A stretch of 64,000 nt of DNA from DATKWD01 sp963704815 (GCA_963704815.1 CAVPHU010000001.1:744001-808000); one strand, 5' to 3'. Shown: positions 1 through 10,390, counted from the stretch's first letter. Made by a program: numbers and translations. Notes: generated by a model not told the origin, from the letters alone.

Positions 1-296
1 AGCGCGCCTTTCATGTCGGCACTGCCGATGCCCCACAGCACGTCACCGTCGATGCGGGCCCGGGCGTTGCCGTTGGGCACGACGGTGTCGCTGTGGCCGA
101 CGAGGAGGACCCGGGTGGAGCGGCCAAGATCGGTCCGGGCCACCAGGTTGTCGCCGACCCGGTCGACGATGAGCCCCGGAACGTCCCGATAGGCCGCCTC
201 GAGATGATCGACGAAGGCCGCCTCCTCGAGGCTGATCGAGGGGATGTCGACCAGCTCAGCGGTGGCGGCCAGCAGGTCGGTCATGTCAGCCGACAT
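1..296 (-). CDS. dapE: Succinyl-diaminopimelate desuccinylase, N-terminal part
   Basis: Zn-dependent M20-family peptidase that hydrolyses N-succinyl-LL-DAP in the succinylase branch of lysine/DAP synthesis. Only the first ~98 residues are present because the gene runs off the left edge. The metal-binding signature GHSDTVVPNG is visible near residue 70, followed by a GSADMKGA stretch typical of the family. The ATG at 296 lies inside the end of dapD (11-bp overlap); an in-frame ATG at 284 is an alternative. The overlap indicates translational coupling with dapD, the enzyme two steps earlier in the pathway. Confidence 0.9.
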   Translation of the reverse strand, partial: MSADMTDLLAATAELVDIPSISLEEAAFVDHLEAAYRDVPGLIVDRVGDNLVARTDLGRSTRVLLVGHSDTVVPNGNARARIDGDVLWGIGSADMKGA

Positions 297-1110
297 TGAC
301 CCCGTGGCCGCGGAGGATCTCGTTGAGCTGGGCCTTGTCGTGTCGTTCGCCCGGCTCGAGCCTTCGGAGGACCAGGACACAGGGCAGCCCGAAGGTGCCT
401 CCGGCGAACTCGCGAGGACGAGTGGCCTGCACTCCGACACTCCACGCAGGCAGGTGACCGCGGCTGACCTCGTCGCCGGTCTCGGCGTCGATCACCGGGA
501 TCGACGGGTTGAGGACCGCGCCCTCGCCCAACACCGCTCCCTCGCCGACCCGTGCCCCCTGGGTCACCATGCAGCGGCTTCCGATCATCGCCTCGTCCTC
601 GATCACGACCGGGGCGGCCTGGGGGGGCTCGAGCACGCCGCCGATGCCCACGCCACCGGAGAGGTGGACGTTCGATCCGATCTGGGCACACGAGCCGACG
701 GTCGCCCAGGTGTCCACCATGCTGTTGGCCCCGACGCGGGCGCCGATGTTCACGTAGCTGGGCATCATCACCACGCCCGGCTCGAGGAAGGCTCCCCGGC
801 GGGCCGATGCGCCGGGAACGACACGGACGCCGACCTCGGCATAGTTGCGCTTCAGGGGGATCTTGTCGGCGTACTCGAACGGGCCGAGTTCGGTGGTCTC
901 CATCACGGCAGTTCTGAACTGGAGCAGGATCGCCTGCTTCAACCATTGGTGGACGACCACCTCGTCGTCGATCACCTCGGCGACCCTCGCGGCCCCGCCA
1001 TCGAGCAGGTCGATGGCGTCGTCGACGACGGCCACGACCTCGGGGTCACCGAAATCGACGACGTCGCGGCGCGCCCAGAGGTCGGTGATCCGGGCTTCGA
1101 GGTCACTCAT
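286..1110 (-). CDS. dapD: 2,3,4,5-tetrahydropyridine-2,6-dicarboxylate N-succinyltransferase
   Basis: Transfers succinyl from succinyl-CoA to tetrahydrodipicolinate, the committing step of the succinylase DAP pathway. The 274-residue protein has a helical N-terminal part, then a left-handed beta-helix of hexapeptide repeats (about residues 85-190, e.g. VNIGARVGANSMVDTWATVG), then a C-terminal domain. Length is normal for the family. The ATG is preceded by TAGGGT with an 8-nt spacer and no Shine-Dalgarno, so the mRNA is probably leaderless. It is divergent from the coiled-coil gene and overlaps dapE. Confidence 0.93.
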   Translation of the reverse strand: MSDLEARITDLWARRDVVDFGDPEVVAVVDDAIDLLDGGAARVAEVIDDEVVVHQWLKQAILLQFRTAVMETTELGPFEYADKIPLKRNYAEVGVRVVPGASARRGAFLEPGVVMMPSYVNIGARVGANSMVDTWATVGSCAQIGSNVHLSGGVGIGGVLEPPQAAPVVIEDEAMIGSRCMVTQGARVGEGAVLGEGAVLNPSIPVIDAETGDEVSRGHLPAWSVGVQATRPREFAGGTFGLPCVLVLRRLEPGERHDKAQLNEILRGHGVNVG

Positions 1111-1211
1111 GCCCGGCGACCCTATCTGCTGTCACCAGTGCCCCAGCAGATGCATCGACGAACCACGAGCCACCAAGCAGGGTCGGGTCCTGGAGTAGTT
1201 TTGGCGCCCAC
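1111..1211. promoter_or_regulatory. Divergent promoter region dapD / coiled-coil gene
   Basis: The 101-bp intergenic region holds two divergent -10 boxes. On the minus strand TAGGGT (1124-1119) sits 8 nt before the dapD ATG. On the plus strand TAGTTT (1196-1201) sits 10 nt before the ATG at 1212. Neither start has a ribosome-binding site, so both transcripts may be leaderless. Confidence 0.5.
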
Positions 1212-4200
1212 ATGAGCGACGGCAACGACACCGACGCATCGGGGCGGTCATCGGACGGTTCGGCTGCGCTCCAAGCACAGCTGGCCGACATCGCCGACAC
1301 CGTCGGTGTGGTGGCGCAGGCGGTGTCTGATCTCGATCAACGGATCCAGCTGGCCCAGGCCGCGTCGACCGCCGCCGACCAGCGGTGGGAACAGCGGATC
1401 ACCACGATGGAGTCGCACCTCGCCGAGCTCGATGCCGCGATGCGGTCGGAGACCGAACAGGTCCGCGGCTCGACCTCGGTGCTCGAGCTCCTGTCCCACG
1501 AGATCCGGAGCTCGCTCGCGCAGAACCGCGACGTCACCGAGTTCGCGTCGGGCCTGCAGGAGTCGTTGGACGCCCTCGCGAACCCCGACGCGTTCGACGA
1601 GGTGGCTGCGCTCGCCGATCGCGTGAACGACGTCGGCACCCGAATCGCACAGATCACCCGGTCGATCACCTCGGTCGAGGCTTCGCTCGCCGCCGTCCTG
1701 GAGCGACAGATCGACCCGGATGCCGTCCTCGGGGCGATGCAGCGCATCGCCGACCGCCAGCCCGATCTCGATCCACTCGTGAACCAACTCGACCAGATCG
1801 CCCAGGCGCTTCCCGACCTGGCCGGGCTGCACGAATCGCTCGACGCGAGAGCGCGACCTCGTTCCGATCCACCACGAGCTCCTGGCGCTTCGGATGACCC
1901 AACCCGACATGACCGAGGTCCTCGACGGGCTGCAGGATCTGCGCGACCGCCAGATCGACCTGACCCCGGTCCACGAAGAGCTGCGTGAGCTCCGGGGCAG
2001 CCAACCCGACGTCGCATCGGTCATCGATGCACTCGACGCGCTGCAGGCCTCCCTCCCGGCGCAATTCCGCGAGCTCGAGGGGCGACTGCTCGACGTCTCG
2101 GCCTTCGCCGACTCGCTCGACCAGCTCGTCGCCAACCAGCCCGACGTGCAACCGGTCGTGCAGGCGGTCGCTGCCCTCCGGGCCGAGGTCGCCGAACGGG
2201 CCGAGCCGGCCGGCTCGGCCGTCGCCGCCGATCAGTTGGAGCCGCTGCTCACGGAGATCCGTTCGCTGCGGCTCGACCCGCCCGACTTGACCCCGGTGAT
2301 CGAGGCCATCGACACGCTCAGGGCGGAGGTGCCCGATCTCGGAGCGACGACCGAGGCCGTCGCCGAGCTGCGCAGGTCTCTCGGCGATTCGCTCCACGAG
2401 CGGCTCGAGGGGTTGATGACGGCGGCCTTGGATCGCCAACAGACCGAATCCCAGGCCTCGAGGCACGAGCTTCGGGCCATCGACGACCATCTCGCCCCGA
2501 TCGCCGATGCACTCCAGTCGGTGACCGACCGCCTCGGCACGATCGAGGCGGTCACGTCCGACCAGGCCGAGCGCCTTGCCCAGCAGTCAGCAGAACTGAT
2601 CGGGCTCCGGAGCGACACCTCCGGGCTCGCCCGCTCGATCCCCGATGCGGTGACACGACTCGACGTGCTCGCCGAGGAGGTCCGGTCGGTGAGCGCGGGG
2701 ACCGCCGAACCTGCGGCCGTCATGGAGCAACTGGGACTCATCTCGACCGAGCTCGACCACATCAGCCGGCTCCGTGAGACCGAACGGGCCGAGCTGGCCG
2801 CGCTGCTGGACGGCCTCGCCGAGGTCCGTTCCCGGGTCGGCGACGTGCTCACCCACGTCGCAGCGGCTCCCGCCGGGACCGAGATCGACCTCGGACCTTC
2901 GCTGGCCGCACTCGACGAGCGCCTCAGCGCGTTGATGGACGCGCAGGAGACCGACCAGGCACCGACGGCCGACCTGGCGCAGCGGATCGAGCGCCTGATG
3001 AACGATGGCATGGGCGACATCGACCGTGCCGTGGCGGCCCGCCAGCTCGAGCACCAGTCGGTCGTCTCCGGCCTCATCGGCTCGATCCCCGATCCCACCC
3101 CCGCCCTCGAGGCGATCGGAGCGAGCATCGCCGACCGGGATCGCGAGACCTCGGCCGACCTCGTGGCCCGACTCGACTCCCTCGCCGACCGGACCGACGG
3201 CGGGTTGCAGGCGGTCCGCGAGAGCATCGAGGACCGGATCTTCACCCTCGACGAGTCACGTTCGGCCGATGCGGCGACCATCCGTGCTGCGGTCGACCAC
3301 ATCGACAGCCAGGAACGGCTGGTGGCCGACCAGCTCGGGTCGCTCGCCGAGCAGATCGCGACGAGCAGCGCTGCCTCCGACGAGCTCTGGCGCCGGACGA
3401 CCGAGACCCTGGACGGCGTCGAGACGTCCTCGACCAGCCACGCGGCCGCGATCGAGGCACTCGCCGTGGCCCAGCGGCAGCTCATCGAACGTGACGATGG
3501 CAACCAGGAGCGCCTGGCCGAGCTCGACCTCCACTTCGGCGAACTGCGCCGGAGCACCGAAGCGGTCGACCAGACGCTGAGGTCGTTGGCGGCGGCCTCG
3601 ACCGACGACGAGGACCGAGCGCCGGTGCTGACCGACGTCATCGCGCCCTTGTCCGTGGCCATCGACGAACTCGCCGCACAGGCCACCGAGCACCGGGAGC
3701 GCCTCGATGCCGTCGGTCGCTCGGTCGATGGGTTCGGAGACCTCGGACCTCGGTTCGAACAGTCCCACACCAGTCTCGAGCAGCGGATCGACGCGCTCCT
3801 CGACCGACAGGCCGACCTGGTCGCCTCGGTTCGCGACCTCCACCCCCGGTTCGACGCCCTCGACGAGCAGGACCTCCGCGTGCCGATCGGCGAACTGCTC
3901 CATCGGGCGACCGTCACCGAGTCCGACCTCGGCGTCGTCGGGCCGAAGCTCGAGCAGATGCTGCACGCCCTCGAACGCACCGAGCAGCGGGTGACGGTGC
4001 AGGCCACCACCCTCGACCGGGTCGACGAACGGTCCGAGCACCTTGCGACGGCAGTGGCCGGACTCGCCACCTCCGCCGAGCGACTCGAACGCCTCGACCA
4101 CCTGAGCGCCGAGATCGAAGGCTTGGGAGAAGCGATGGCGAACGTCGACATGCCGGCGGTCACAGGCCGGCTCGCCGACCTCTCGGCCCGAGTCGATGAG

Positions 4201-6210
4201 GTGCGCGACCAGGTCGGAGCGACCGCGGCCAGCGTCCTCGAGCGAATCGATGGCATGGTTCGACCCTTCACCGAGGGCCGCGACCTCCTCGACCAGCAGC
4301 CGACGGTCGACGCTCGAACCGAGGAGCAGCTGTCCTCCCTGGTCGTGTCGACGGCGGAGGTCGCCAACGAGTTGGGCGTGCTCCGCGGTGATCTGACGAA
4401 TCGGCACGACGAGGTCCAGCGACAGCTCGACACGATTCGCTCGCGGTCCGAGGGGATCGCCGAGGCGAGCCAGCACCTCGTCGACGCCGACGCCGGGCTC
4501 GGTGCCGGGCTCGAGGCTCTCGGCGACCGGCTGGATCTGCTCGAACGTCGCTCGACCGAGGCGGACCAGGGCCTCAATCGTGAGATCGCCCTGATCCGAA
4601 CCGGCCTTGGTGCCCAACTCGCCGACCTGGCGGGGCCGATCACCTCCATCACCGATCAGCTGGCCGCCATGGATCTGACCCAGCTCGGCGCGCAGATCGA
4701 CCGAACGGCCGAGGAGCAGCAACGCGGCACTCGGGACATGCAAGCGGCGATGGCGGCATCGGCTGAGACCAGCGGCTTCCTCCGCGACGCCCTCAACGAC
4801 CTGTCGACCCGCATCGCCACGATCGACCTCGAGGTCGTACGAACCCGGCTCGAGGCGATCGAGGAGGAGCAGCGGGCATCCGAGCAACGCCTCGCCTCGT
4901 CACTGTCGAGTGTGCACGCCGTCGTCGACACCTTCGAGCTCGAGCCCGTCCTGCGTCGGCTCGAGTCGCTCGAGGTCCAGTCGGGCGAATCCGAGCGGAG
5001 CCTGCTCTCGGCGATCGCCGAAGTCCGCAACGCGGCGATGTCCATCGACCTGGGTCTCCTCGACCGCAAGATCAGCGAGCTCGAGCAGAGGAGCCGGCTC
5101 TCCTCCGACGAGCTGGCCCACCGGATCGCCGAGGTCGTCACCACCGTCGGGCAGCTCGATCTCTCGTCGCTGAGCGAGTCAGTGGCCGCCCTCGACACGC
5201 GGACCGCCACACAGCGCGAGGAGGTCCGAGCTGCCATCGACGAGCTGGCCTCGGGACTCGACTTCGAGGAGTTCGGGATCCGGCTCGATGCCCTGGGCCG
5301 CCAGGCCGCCGAGTCGGCGGCCACCGAGGCCGAAGTCAGGACCGCGGTCCGCGCGCTGGCCCAGCAACTCGGCGACCTCGACCTCCAGCCGATCTCGACC
5401 CGCCTCGATCAGCTGGTCGACACCGTGCACGCAACCGACGAGGCCAGTCGCACGAGCCTGGCGAGCGAGATCGAAGCCGTCTCCCGGCGAGTCGCCGACC
5501 TCGACACCGAGCGCATGAGCGCACGGCTGGCCGACCTCACCGGCGCGCAGGATCGGCTCTCGTCGACCGTCGAGACCGAGTTGGCGGCGACCGTCGACCG
5601 GGTCCGCACCGCCGTTGCCGACGAGAGCGAGTCAAGGCTCAGCGTCTTCACTGACGCAGCCGACCAGCACAGCCGCGAGATCGCGGGCGAGATCCAGGCA
5701 CTCCGCGACACGGTGCTCGACCAGTTCTCGGAGGCGACGGCGGGTCAGCGCCAACGTCTGATCGAGCGAATCGATGCCCTCGGAAACACGGTGGTCGACC
5801 GGCTCGACGACAGTCGTGTCCAGACCGACAGCCTGGCCGCCCAGGTGACGTCGATCCACGCCGCGTTCGCATCGAGTGGCCCCACCAGCGGCGATGTCCG
5901 CGCCCACATCGACGCGGCGCTCGAAGGCGTCACCGAACGTATCGGTGGTGCGCTCCGCGACCTTCGCCGCGAGATCACCGACCTCGGGACGACCACCGAG
6001 ACCGCAGGGCTCCGGTCGGCGTTCGAGGCCGGCCTCGAACGCCTCGGCCAACGATTCGACGCCGACATCGGCCGCGTCCTCGACGCCGTGGCCGACGATG
6101 CCGACGGCGACCGGCTGCGGCGCATCGACCGCACGATCACCGAGATCCGTCGGGACTTCGAGGTCCTGCGGCGGATCGGCGATCAGGCGCTGCCGCCGGC
6201 GGGCGACTGA
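1212..6210 (+). CDS. Giant coiled-coil repeat protein (about 1665 aa, frameshift near 1848)
   Basis: Unrecognised protein. I see no signal peptide, no transmembrane segment, no enzymatic motif and no cysteine. It is almost wholly alpha-helical and rich in Leu, Asp, Glu, Arg, Ala. Two repeat regimes are visible. From about 1704 to 2385 there are roughly 11 copies of a core like QPDLTPVxxALxxL, mostly 17 residues apart. From 4822 to 5544 there are seven copies of a related core (IDLxxVxxRLxxLE), 37 residues apart in three cases and 34-41 in the others. The reading frame changes at about 1846-1850; removing one base joins HESLDA to ERDLVPIHHELLAL, which is itself a repeat copy, giving exactly 1666 codons including the stop. 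Its 3' end overlaps the 3' end of dapC by 28 bp, tail to tail. A cytoplasmic scaffold or filament-forming role is possible but is inference. Confidence 0.75.
1704..2385 (+). repeat. Degenerate 17-residue repeat array in coiled-coil gene
   Basis: About 11 copies of the core xPDLxxVxxxLxxL are encoded here (for example QPDLDPLVNQLDQI, QPDMTEVLDGLQDL, QPDVASVIDALDAL). Most are 17 codons apart, with a few longer linkers of 28-46 codons. The copies are conserved at protein level, not as identical DNA. Confidence 0.7.
4822..5544 (+). repeat. 37-residue repeat array in coiled-coil gene
   Basis: Seven successive copies start with IDLEVV, FELEPV, IDLGLL, LDLSSL, LDFEEF, LDLQPI and LDTERM. Successive spacings are 37, 37, 37, 34, 40 and 41 residues by direct count. 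Each copy has a core of the type hDLxxVxxRLxxLe followed by a charged helical linker. Confidence 0.7.
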
Positions 6211-7322
6211 CCGTCCACGAGGCCGATGCGCGCCTCGACGAGGTCGAGCGCGGCGTCGCTGCACACCATGGCAAGGCGCACATGGTCTGCACCCTCGGCG
6301 CCGTAGAACTCACCGGGGCTGGTGATCAGCCCGGCCTCGGTTGCCAGGTGACGGGCGAGATCCCACCCGTCACCCGTCGGAGCCTCGACCCAGAGGTAGA
6401 ACGCCCCCGCCGGGAGTTCGGCAGCCACGCCGAGGTGGTCCAGCATCGCCACACCCCGTCGGAGGCGCCGCTCGTACACCTCTCGTTGGGCCTCGACATG
6501 AGCATCGTCGCCGAGTGCAGCCACGGCCGCCGCCATGACGGGGTGAGGTGGCATGAAGCCCGCATGCTTGCGGACTTCTCCGAGGTAGGCGACGAGGTCG
6601 GGATCACCGGCATAGAACGCCGCTCGGGCGCCTGCCAGGTTCGAACGCTTGGACAACGAGTGGACCGCGACGACGCCCTCGAGTCCATGGGCGAGCACCG
6701 TGCGCGGTTGGTCGTCCCAGGTGAACTCGACGTAGCACTCGTCGCTGAACACCGGGACCTCGTGCCGTCGTCCCCAGTCAGCCGCGGCCCCGAGGTCCTC
6801 GAGCGCGCCGGCGGGATTGCCCGGTGAGTTGACCCACAGACACAGGGCCCGGTCGACGTCGGCCGGATCGACGGCTGCCAGATCCAGACGCCACGAGGCG
6901 TCGCAGGGAACCGCCACGGCACGACACCCCGCGAGCGTCGCCCCCATCTCGTAGGACGGATAGCTGATGGCCGGGTAGAGCACGGTGTCGAGGTCTGGGC
7001 GCCGGAGGCGGAGCCAGTGGGGAAGCCCCGCGACCAGCTCCTTGCTGCCCAGGCAGGCCCGCACGTGTTCGGGCGGGACCGAGACGCCGAGCCGGCGCTC
7101 GAACCAGCCACTCACCGCCGTGCGGAACTCGGGCGTGCCGATCGACGGCGGGTAGCCACGCGGGTCCGCCTCGGCCATGGCCGCGATCACGAAGTCGGGC
7201 GCCGGGTCACCCGGGGTGCCGATCGAGAGGTCGACCGCTCCCCCGACATGTCGTTCGGCGATCGCACGCACCTCGTCGAGGCGTTCGTAGGGATAGGGAG
7301 GTGGGACGAACGGCTCGTTCAT
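6183..7322 (-). CDS. dapC: N-succinyldiaminopimelate aminotransferase (class I/II aminotransferase)
   Basis: PLP-dependent aminotransferase predicted to make N-succinyl-LL-DAP from N-succinyl-2-amino-6-ketopimelate. The 379-residue protein has the fold type I landmarks: an NSPGNPAG loop, SDECYVEF with the PLP-binding Asp and Tyr, and SLSKRSNLAG with the Schiff-base Lys. The ATG at 7322 overlaps the hflX stop (ATGA). In-frame upstream sequence exists but is hflX shadow, so the coupled ATG is preferred. Substrate is inferred from the linked dap genes; general aspartate aminotransferase activity is the alternative. Confidence 0.82.
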   Translation of the reverse strand: MNEPFVPPPYPYERLDEVRAIAERHVGGAVDLSIGTPGDPAPDFVIAAMAEADPRGYPPSIGTPEFRTAVSGWFERRLGVSVPPEHVRACLGSKELVAGLPHWLRLRRPDLDTVLYPAISYPSYEMGATLAGCRAVAVPCDASWRLDLAAVDPADVDRALCLWVNSPGNPAGALEDLGAAADWGRRHEVPVFSDECYVEFTWDDQPRTVLAHGLEGVVAVHSLSKRSNLAGARAAFYAGDPDLVAYLGEVRKHAGFMPPHPVMAAAVAALGDDAHVEAQREVYERRLRRGVAMLDHLGVAAELPAGAFYLWVEAPTGDGWDLARHLATEAGLITSPGEFYGAEGADHVRLAMVCSDAALDLVEARIGLVDGQSPAGGSA

Positions 7323-8590
7323 GACGGATCTCCCCGCACGAACCCCTTGAACTGACCGAGCGAGCCGGGTTCGAGCCGGGCACGAAGGGTGGTGGCCGTC
7401 GCGCCGTGCTCCTCGACCAGGACCTCCCCCTCCCGATGCGCCGCTGCCACCAGGTCGGATCGCTCGTAGGGGATCTCGAGCTCGTACACGGTGAGCGTCG
7501 CCCGCAGCCGGGCGCTGATGGTGTCGAGCAGGGCATCGATGCCGGTCCCGGTCGCCGCGCTGCACGCAACCGAGCCGGGGTGGAGCCGGGCGAGCCGTTC
7601 GGCCTCGACCGGCCAGCGATCACTCTTGTTGAACACGAACAGTTCGGGCACGTCGCCTGCGCCGATGTCGGACAGGATCGACCGAACGGCCGCGATGTTG
7701 CCGTCGGGATCCGCCGCGCCGGCATCGACCACGTGCACGAGCAGATCGGCGCCGACCGCCACATCGAGCGTGCTCTTGAACGCCTCGACGAGTTGGTGAG
7801 GGAGCTTGCGCACGAAGCCGACGGTGTCGGTGACCAGCACGGCCTCGCCGCCGGCCATCTGCAGCCGCTTGGTCGTGGCGTCGAGCGTTGCGAACAGGCG
7901 GTCCTCGACGAGGACCCCGGCATCGGTCAGTCGGTTCAGCAGGGTCGACTTCCCGGCATTCGTGTACCCGACGATGGCCACCCGCCGGAGACGAGACTTC
8001 CGCTGGGCCTTGCGCTGCGTGTCGCGCTGCCCCTCGATGTCTCGTAGGTCACGTTCGAGCTTGTGGATCCGCCGCACCAGACGGCGCCGGTCCACCTCGA
8101 GCTGGGTCTCACCCGGCCCTCGGGTCCCGATCCCGCCGGCCTGCTGGCTCAGCGCCCCGCCGCGACCTCGGAGCCGAGGCAGGCGGTAGCGCAGCTGTGC
8201 CAGTTCGACCTGGGCCTTCCCTTCCTGGCTGTGGGCGTTCTGGGCGAAGATGTCGAGGATCACCGCCGTCCGGTCGATGGCGGTCCGACCCAGCATCTTC
8301 TCGAGGTTGAACTGCTGTTTCGGCGACAGCTCGTTGTCGAACACGACGGTGTCGCAGTCGGCATCGAGGGCGACGTCTCGGAGTTCCTCGGCCTTGCCCT
8401 TGCCCACATAGGTCGGCGGATCGGGCGCCGACCGTCGCTGCACGACCCGGGCCACCGCGTCGGCACCCGCCGTGTCGACGAGGAGGCTCAGCTCGTCCAG
8501 CGATGCCTCGGTGTCCTCGGGACGGTCGGGGGGAAGGGTGACCCCGACGAGGACGATCTTCTCTCGAAACGCGCGGTCGATCAGCGACAT
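7319..8590 (-). CDS. hflX: Ribosome-associated GTPase HflX
   Basis: GTPase that splits or rescues stalled 70S ribosomes. The 423-residue protein has the HflX N-terminal domain, the Gly-rich linker (GGIGTRGPGETQLE) and a GTPase domain with G1 GYTNAGKST, G3 DTVGF and G4 NKSD. The chosen start (ATG 8590, MSLIDRAFREK) gives a normal family length. It lies 13 bp after dapF and is coupled to dapC by ATGA. The link to dap genes is gene-order conservation, not pathway. Confidence 0.93.
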   Translation of the reverse strand: MSLIDRAFREKIVLVGVTLPPDRPEDTEASLDELSLLVDTAGADAVARVVQRRSAPDPPTYVGKGKAEELRDVALDADCDTVVFDNELSPKQQFNLEKMLGRTAIDRTAVILDIFAQNAHSQEGKAQVELAQLRYRLPRLRGRGGALSQQAGGIGTRGPGETQLEVDRRRLVRRIHKLERDLRDIEGQRDTQRKAQRKSRLRRVAIVGYTNAGKSTLLNRLTDAGVLVEDRLFATLDATTKRLQMAGGEAVLVTDTVGFVRKLPHQLVEAFKSTLDVAVGADLLVHVVDAGAADPDGNIAAVRSILSDIGAGDVPELFVFNKSDRWPVEAERLARLHPGSVACSAATGTGIDALLDTISARLRATLTVYELEIPYERSDLVAAAHREGEVLVEEHGATATTLRARLEPGSLGQFKGFVRGDPS

Positions 8591-8603
8591 GGCATGGCTC
8601 CGG

Positions 8604-9392
8604 TCAGGCCCATGGCCATTCGATGCGGGCGACCGCCTCGACCTCGACGGTGTAGCGCACCGTCGGGCCCAGGTCGATCGTCGCGGTTCCTCCGGGTTGG
8701 TGGACGACGACCCGATCGCCGACCAGTCCCCATGCCTGGGCTGCCGCCGCCGAGGCGCACGCTCCGGTCCCGCATGCGTCGGTGAGGCCGACCCCACGCT
8801 CGTAGACCCGCATGGTCACGTCGTCGGCACCGGCACCGAGGGCAACCGTCTCGACGTTGGCGCCACCCGGAACGGCCTCGTTGACCCGGCGGCCCAGCGC
8901 CACCAGATCGATCGCATCGTGAGCATCGACGCCCAAGACGAGGTGCGGGTTCCCGACGTTCACCCACTCGGCCTGTGCGATGCCCTCACCGAGCCACTCC
9001 GTTGCGGCACCACCGAGATCGATGGTGCCGAGGTCGACCCGCAACGTGTGCCGGTTCGGCGCCGCCTGGGCACACAGGGTGAGGGTCTTCAGCCCGACGT
9101 CGGAATCGATCGAGATCGTCGGACCGTCGACGATGCCGGCGAGCAAAGCGGCCTGGCCGGCGCAGCAGATGCCGTTGCCGCTCATCTCGGCCCGCGATCC
9201 GTCTGCGTTGCGCAGCACCATCTCCAGATCGGCCTCCGGGCTGTCGGAGAGCACCAGCAATCCGTCGGCCCCGACCCCCCGGGTCCGGTGGCACGCGGCC
9301 ACGACATCGTCCGGCGAGAGGGACGATCGACCGCCATGGTCGATGACGACGAGGAAGTCGTTCCCGAGACCATGGTGCTTGGTGAGGTGCAT
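8604..9392 (-). CDS. dapF: Diaminopimelate epimerase
   Basis: Cofactor-independent racemase converting LL-DAP to meso-DAP. The 262-residue protein starts MHLTKHHGLGNDF, the conserved dapF N-terminus. Both catalytic cysteines are visible: SGNGICCAG in the first half (where GNGxRC is usual) and DACGTGACA in the second. It starts 4 bp after the miaA stop, so it is in the same transcript. Confidence 0.93.
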   Translation of the reverse strand: MHLTKHHGLGNDFLVVIDHGGRSSLSPDDVVAACHRTRGVGADGLLVLSDSPEADLEMVLRNADGSRAEMSGNGICCAGQAALLAGIVDGPTISIDSDVGLKTLTLCAQAAPNRHTLRVDLGTIDLGGAATEWLGEGIAQAEWVNVGNPHLVLGVDAHDAIDLVALGRRVNEAVPGGANVETVALGAGADDVTMRVYERGVGLTDACGTGACASAAAAQAWGLVGDRVVVHQPGGTATIDLGPTVRYTVEVEAVARIEWPWA

Positions 9393-9396
9393 CGCC

Positions 9397-10390
9397 TCAG
9401 GAGTCTTCCAGGGCCGGGTGGCCGTCGACCAACGACTTGCACCGGGCGGCGACCGGCTCGACCGCGTCGGCGGGGTCGGCGACGTCGAACCACGAGATCC
9501 GGGGGTCGCGATGGAACCACGACCGCTGGCGGCGGGCGAACCGGCGGGTTCGGTGCACGGCCCGCAGCAGGGCCTCGTCGAGGGACGTCTCGCCGCGGAG
9601 ATGACCCAGCAACTCGCGGTAGCCCAGCGCCTGCGCGGCGGTCTTCGAAAGCCCCCGGCGGTCGTCGCGGAGCGTGCGGACCTCGTCGAGAAAGCCTGCA
9701 TCCATCTGGGCGTCGTAGCGGCTCTGGATCCGCTCGCGCACGGTCGGCGCGGGGAGACGAAGCCCCAGCAGTTCGACGGGCGACGGTCGGATACTCGCGG
9801 AGGCCCGGTCCGAACGACGAGAAGGGCCGTCCGCTCCCCAGCGTCACCTCGAGGGCCCGCACCACCCGACGTCGGTTGCCCGGATCGATCCGTGAAGCAG
9901 CCAGCGGATCGAGGTCGGCCAGCCTGGCGTGCATCACCTCGCTCGTGGCGCCTTCGGCGTCGAGTGCCTCGACGATCTGGGGGAACTGGTCGGGGAACTC
10001 GAGTCGATCCACCACCGCTCGGAGGTGCAGCCCGGTCCCTCCGACCAGGAGCGCCCGCTGCCCTCGCGCCTCGATGTCCGCGACCACCCGGTCGAAGGCG
10101 TGGCGGAACTCGACGACCGAGAAGTCCTCAGACGGCTCCACGAGGTCGATCAGATGGTGCGGGACCTCCGCCTGGTGGGCGGCACTCGGCTTCGCGGTGC
10201 CGATGTCCATGCCGCGGTACACCTGCATCGAGTCGATCGACACGATCTCCCACCGGGGGTCTCGACGAGCGATCTCGAGCGCAAGGGCCGACTTCCCGGA
10301 CGCCGTGGTCCCCACGATGGCGAGCTGGGCCGGCCTCGCCGCAGGTTCGGTCGACCGTCCGCCACCCGAGCACGGGGCGGCCGGACTCAT
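9397..10390 (-). CDS. miaA: tRNA dimethylallyltransferase (frameshifted)
   Basis: Adds the isopentenyl group to A37 of tRNAs reading UNN codons; MiaB next door then methylthiolates the same base. P-loop GTTASGKS lies near residue 30, with SIDSMQVYRGMDIGTAKP and the VGGTGLH motif following. The frame breaks at about 9778-9780 in a GGG run. Removing one G joins REYPTVA to VELLGLRLPAPTVRERI and gives 330 aa, a normal size. The ATG overlaps the miaB stop (ATGA). The break is probably a sequencing insertion. Confidence 0.88.

Noticed and set aside
2232..4887. Long open frames (806 and 543 codons) on the minus strand opposite the coiled-coil gene
   Set aside because: They are Ser/Arg-rich antisense frames with no family features, as expected from high GC content. 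The plus-strand repeats explain the coding signal.
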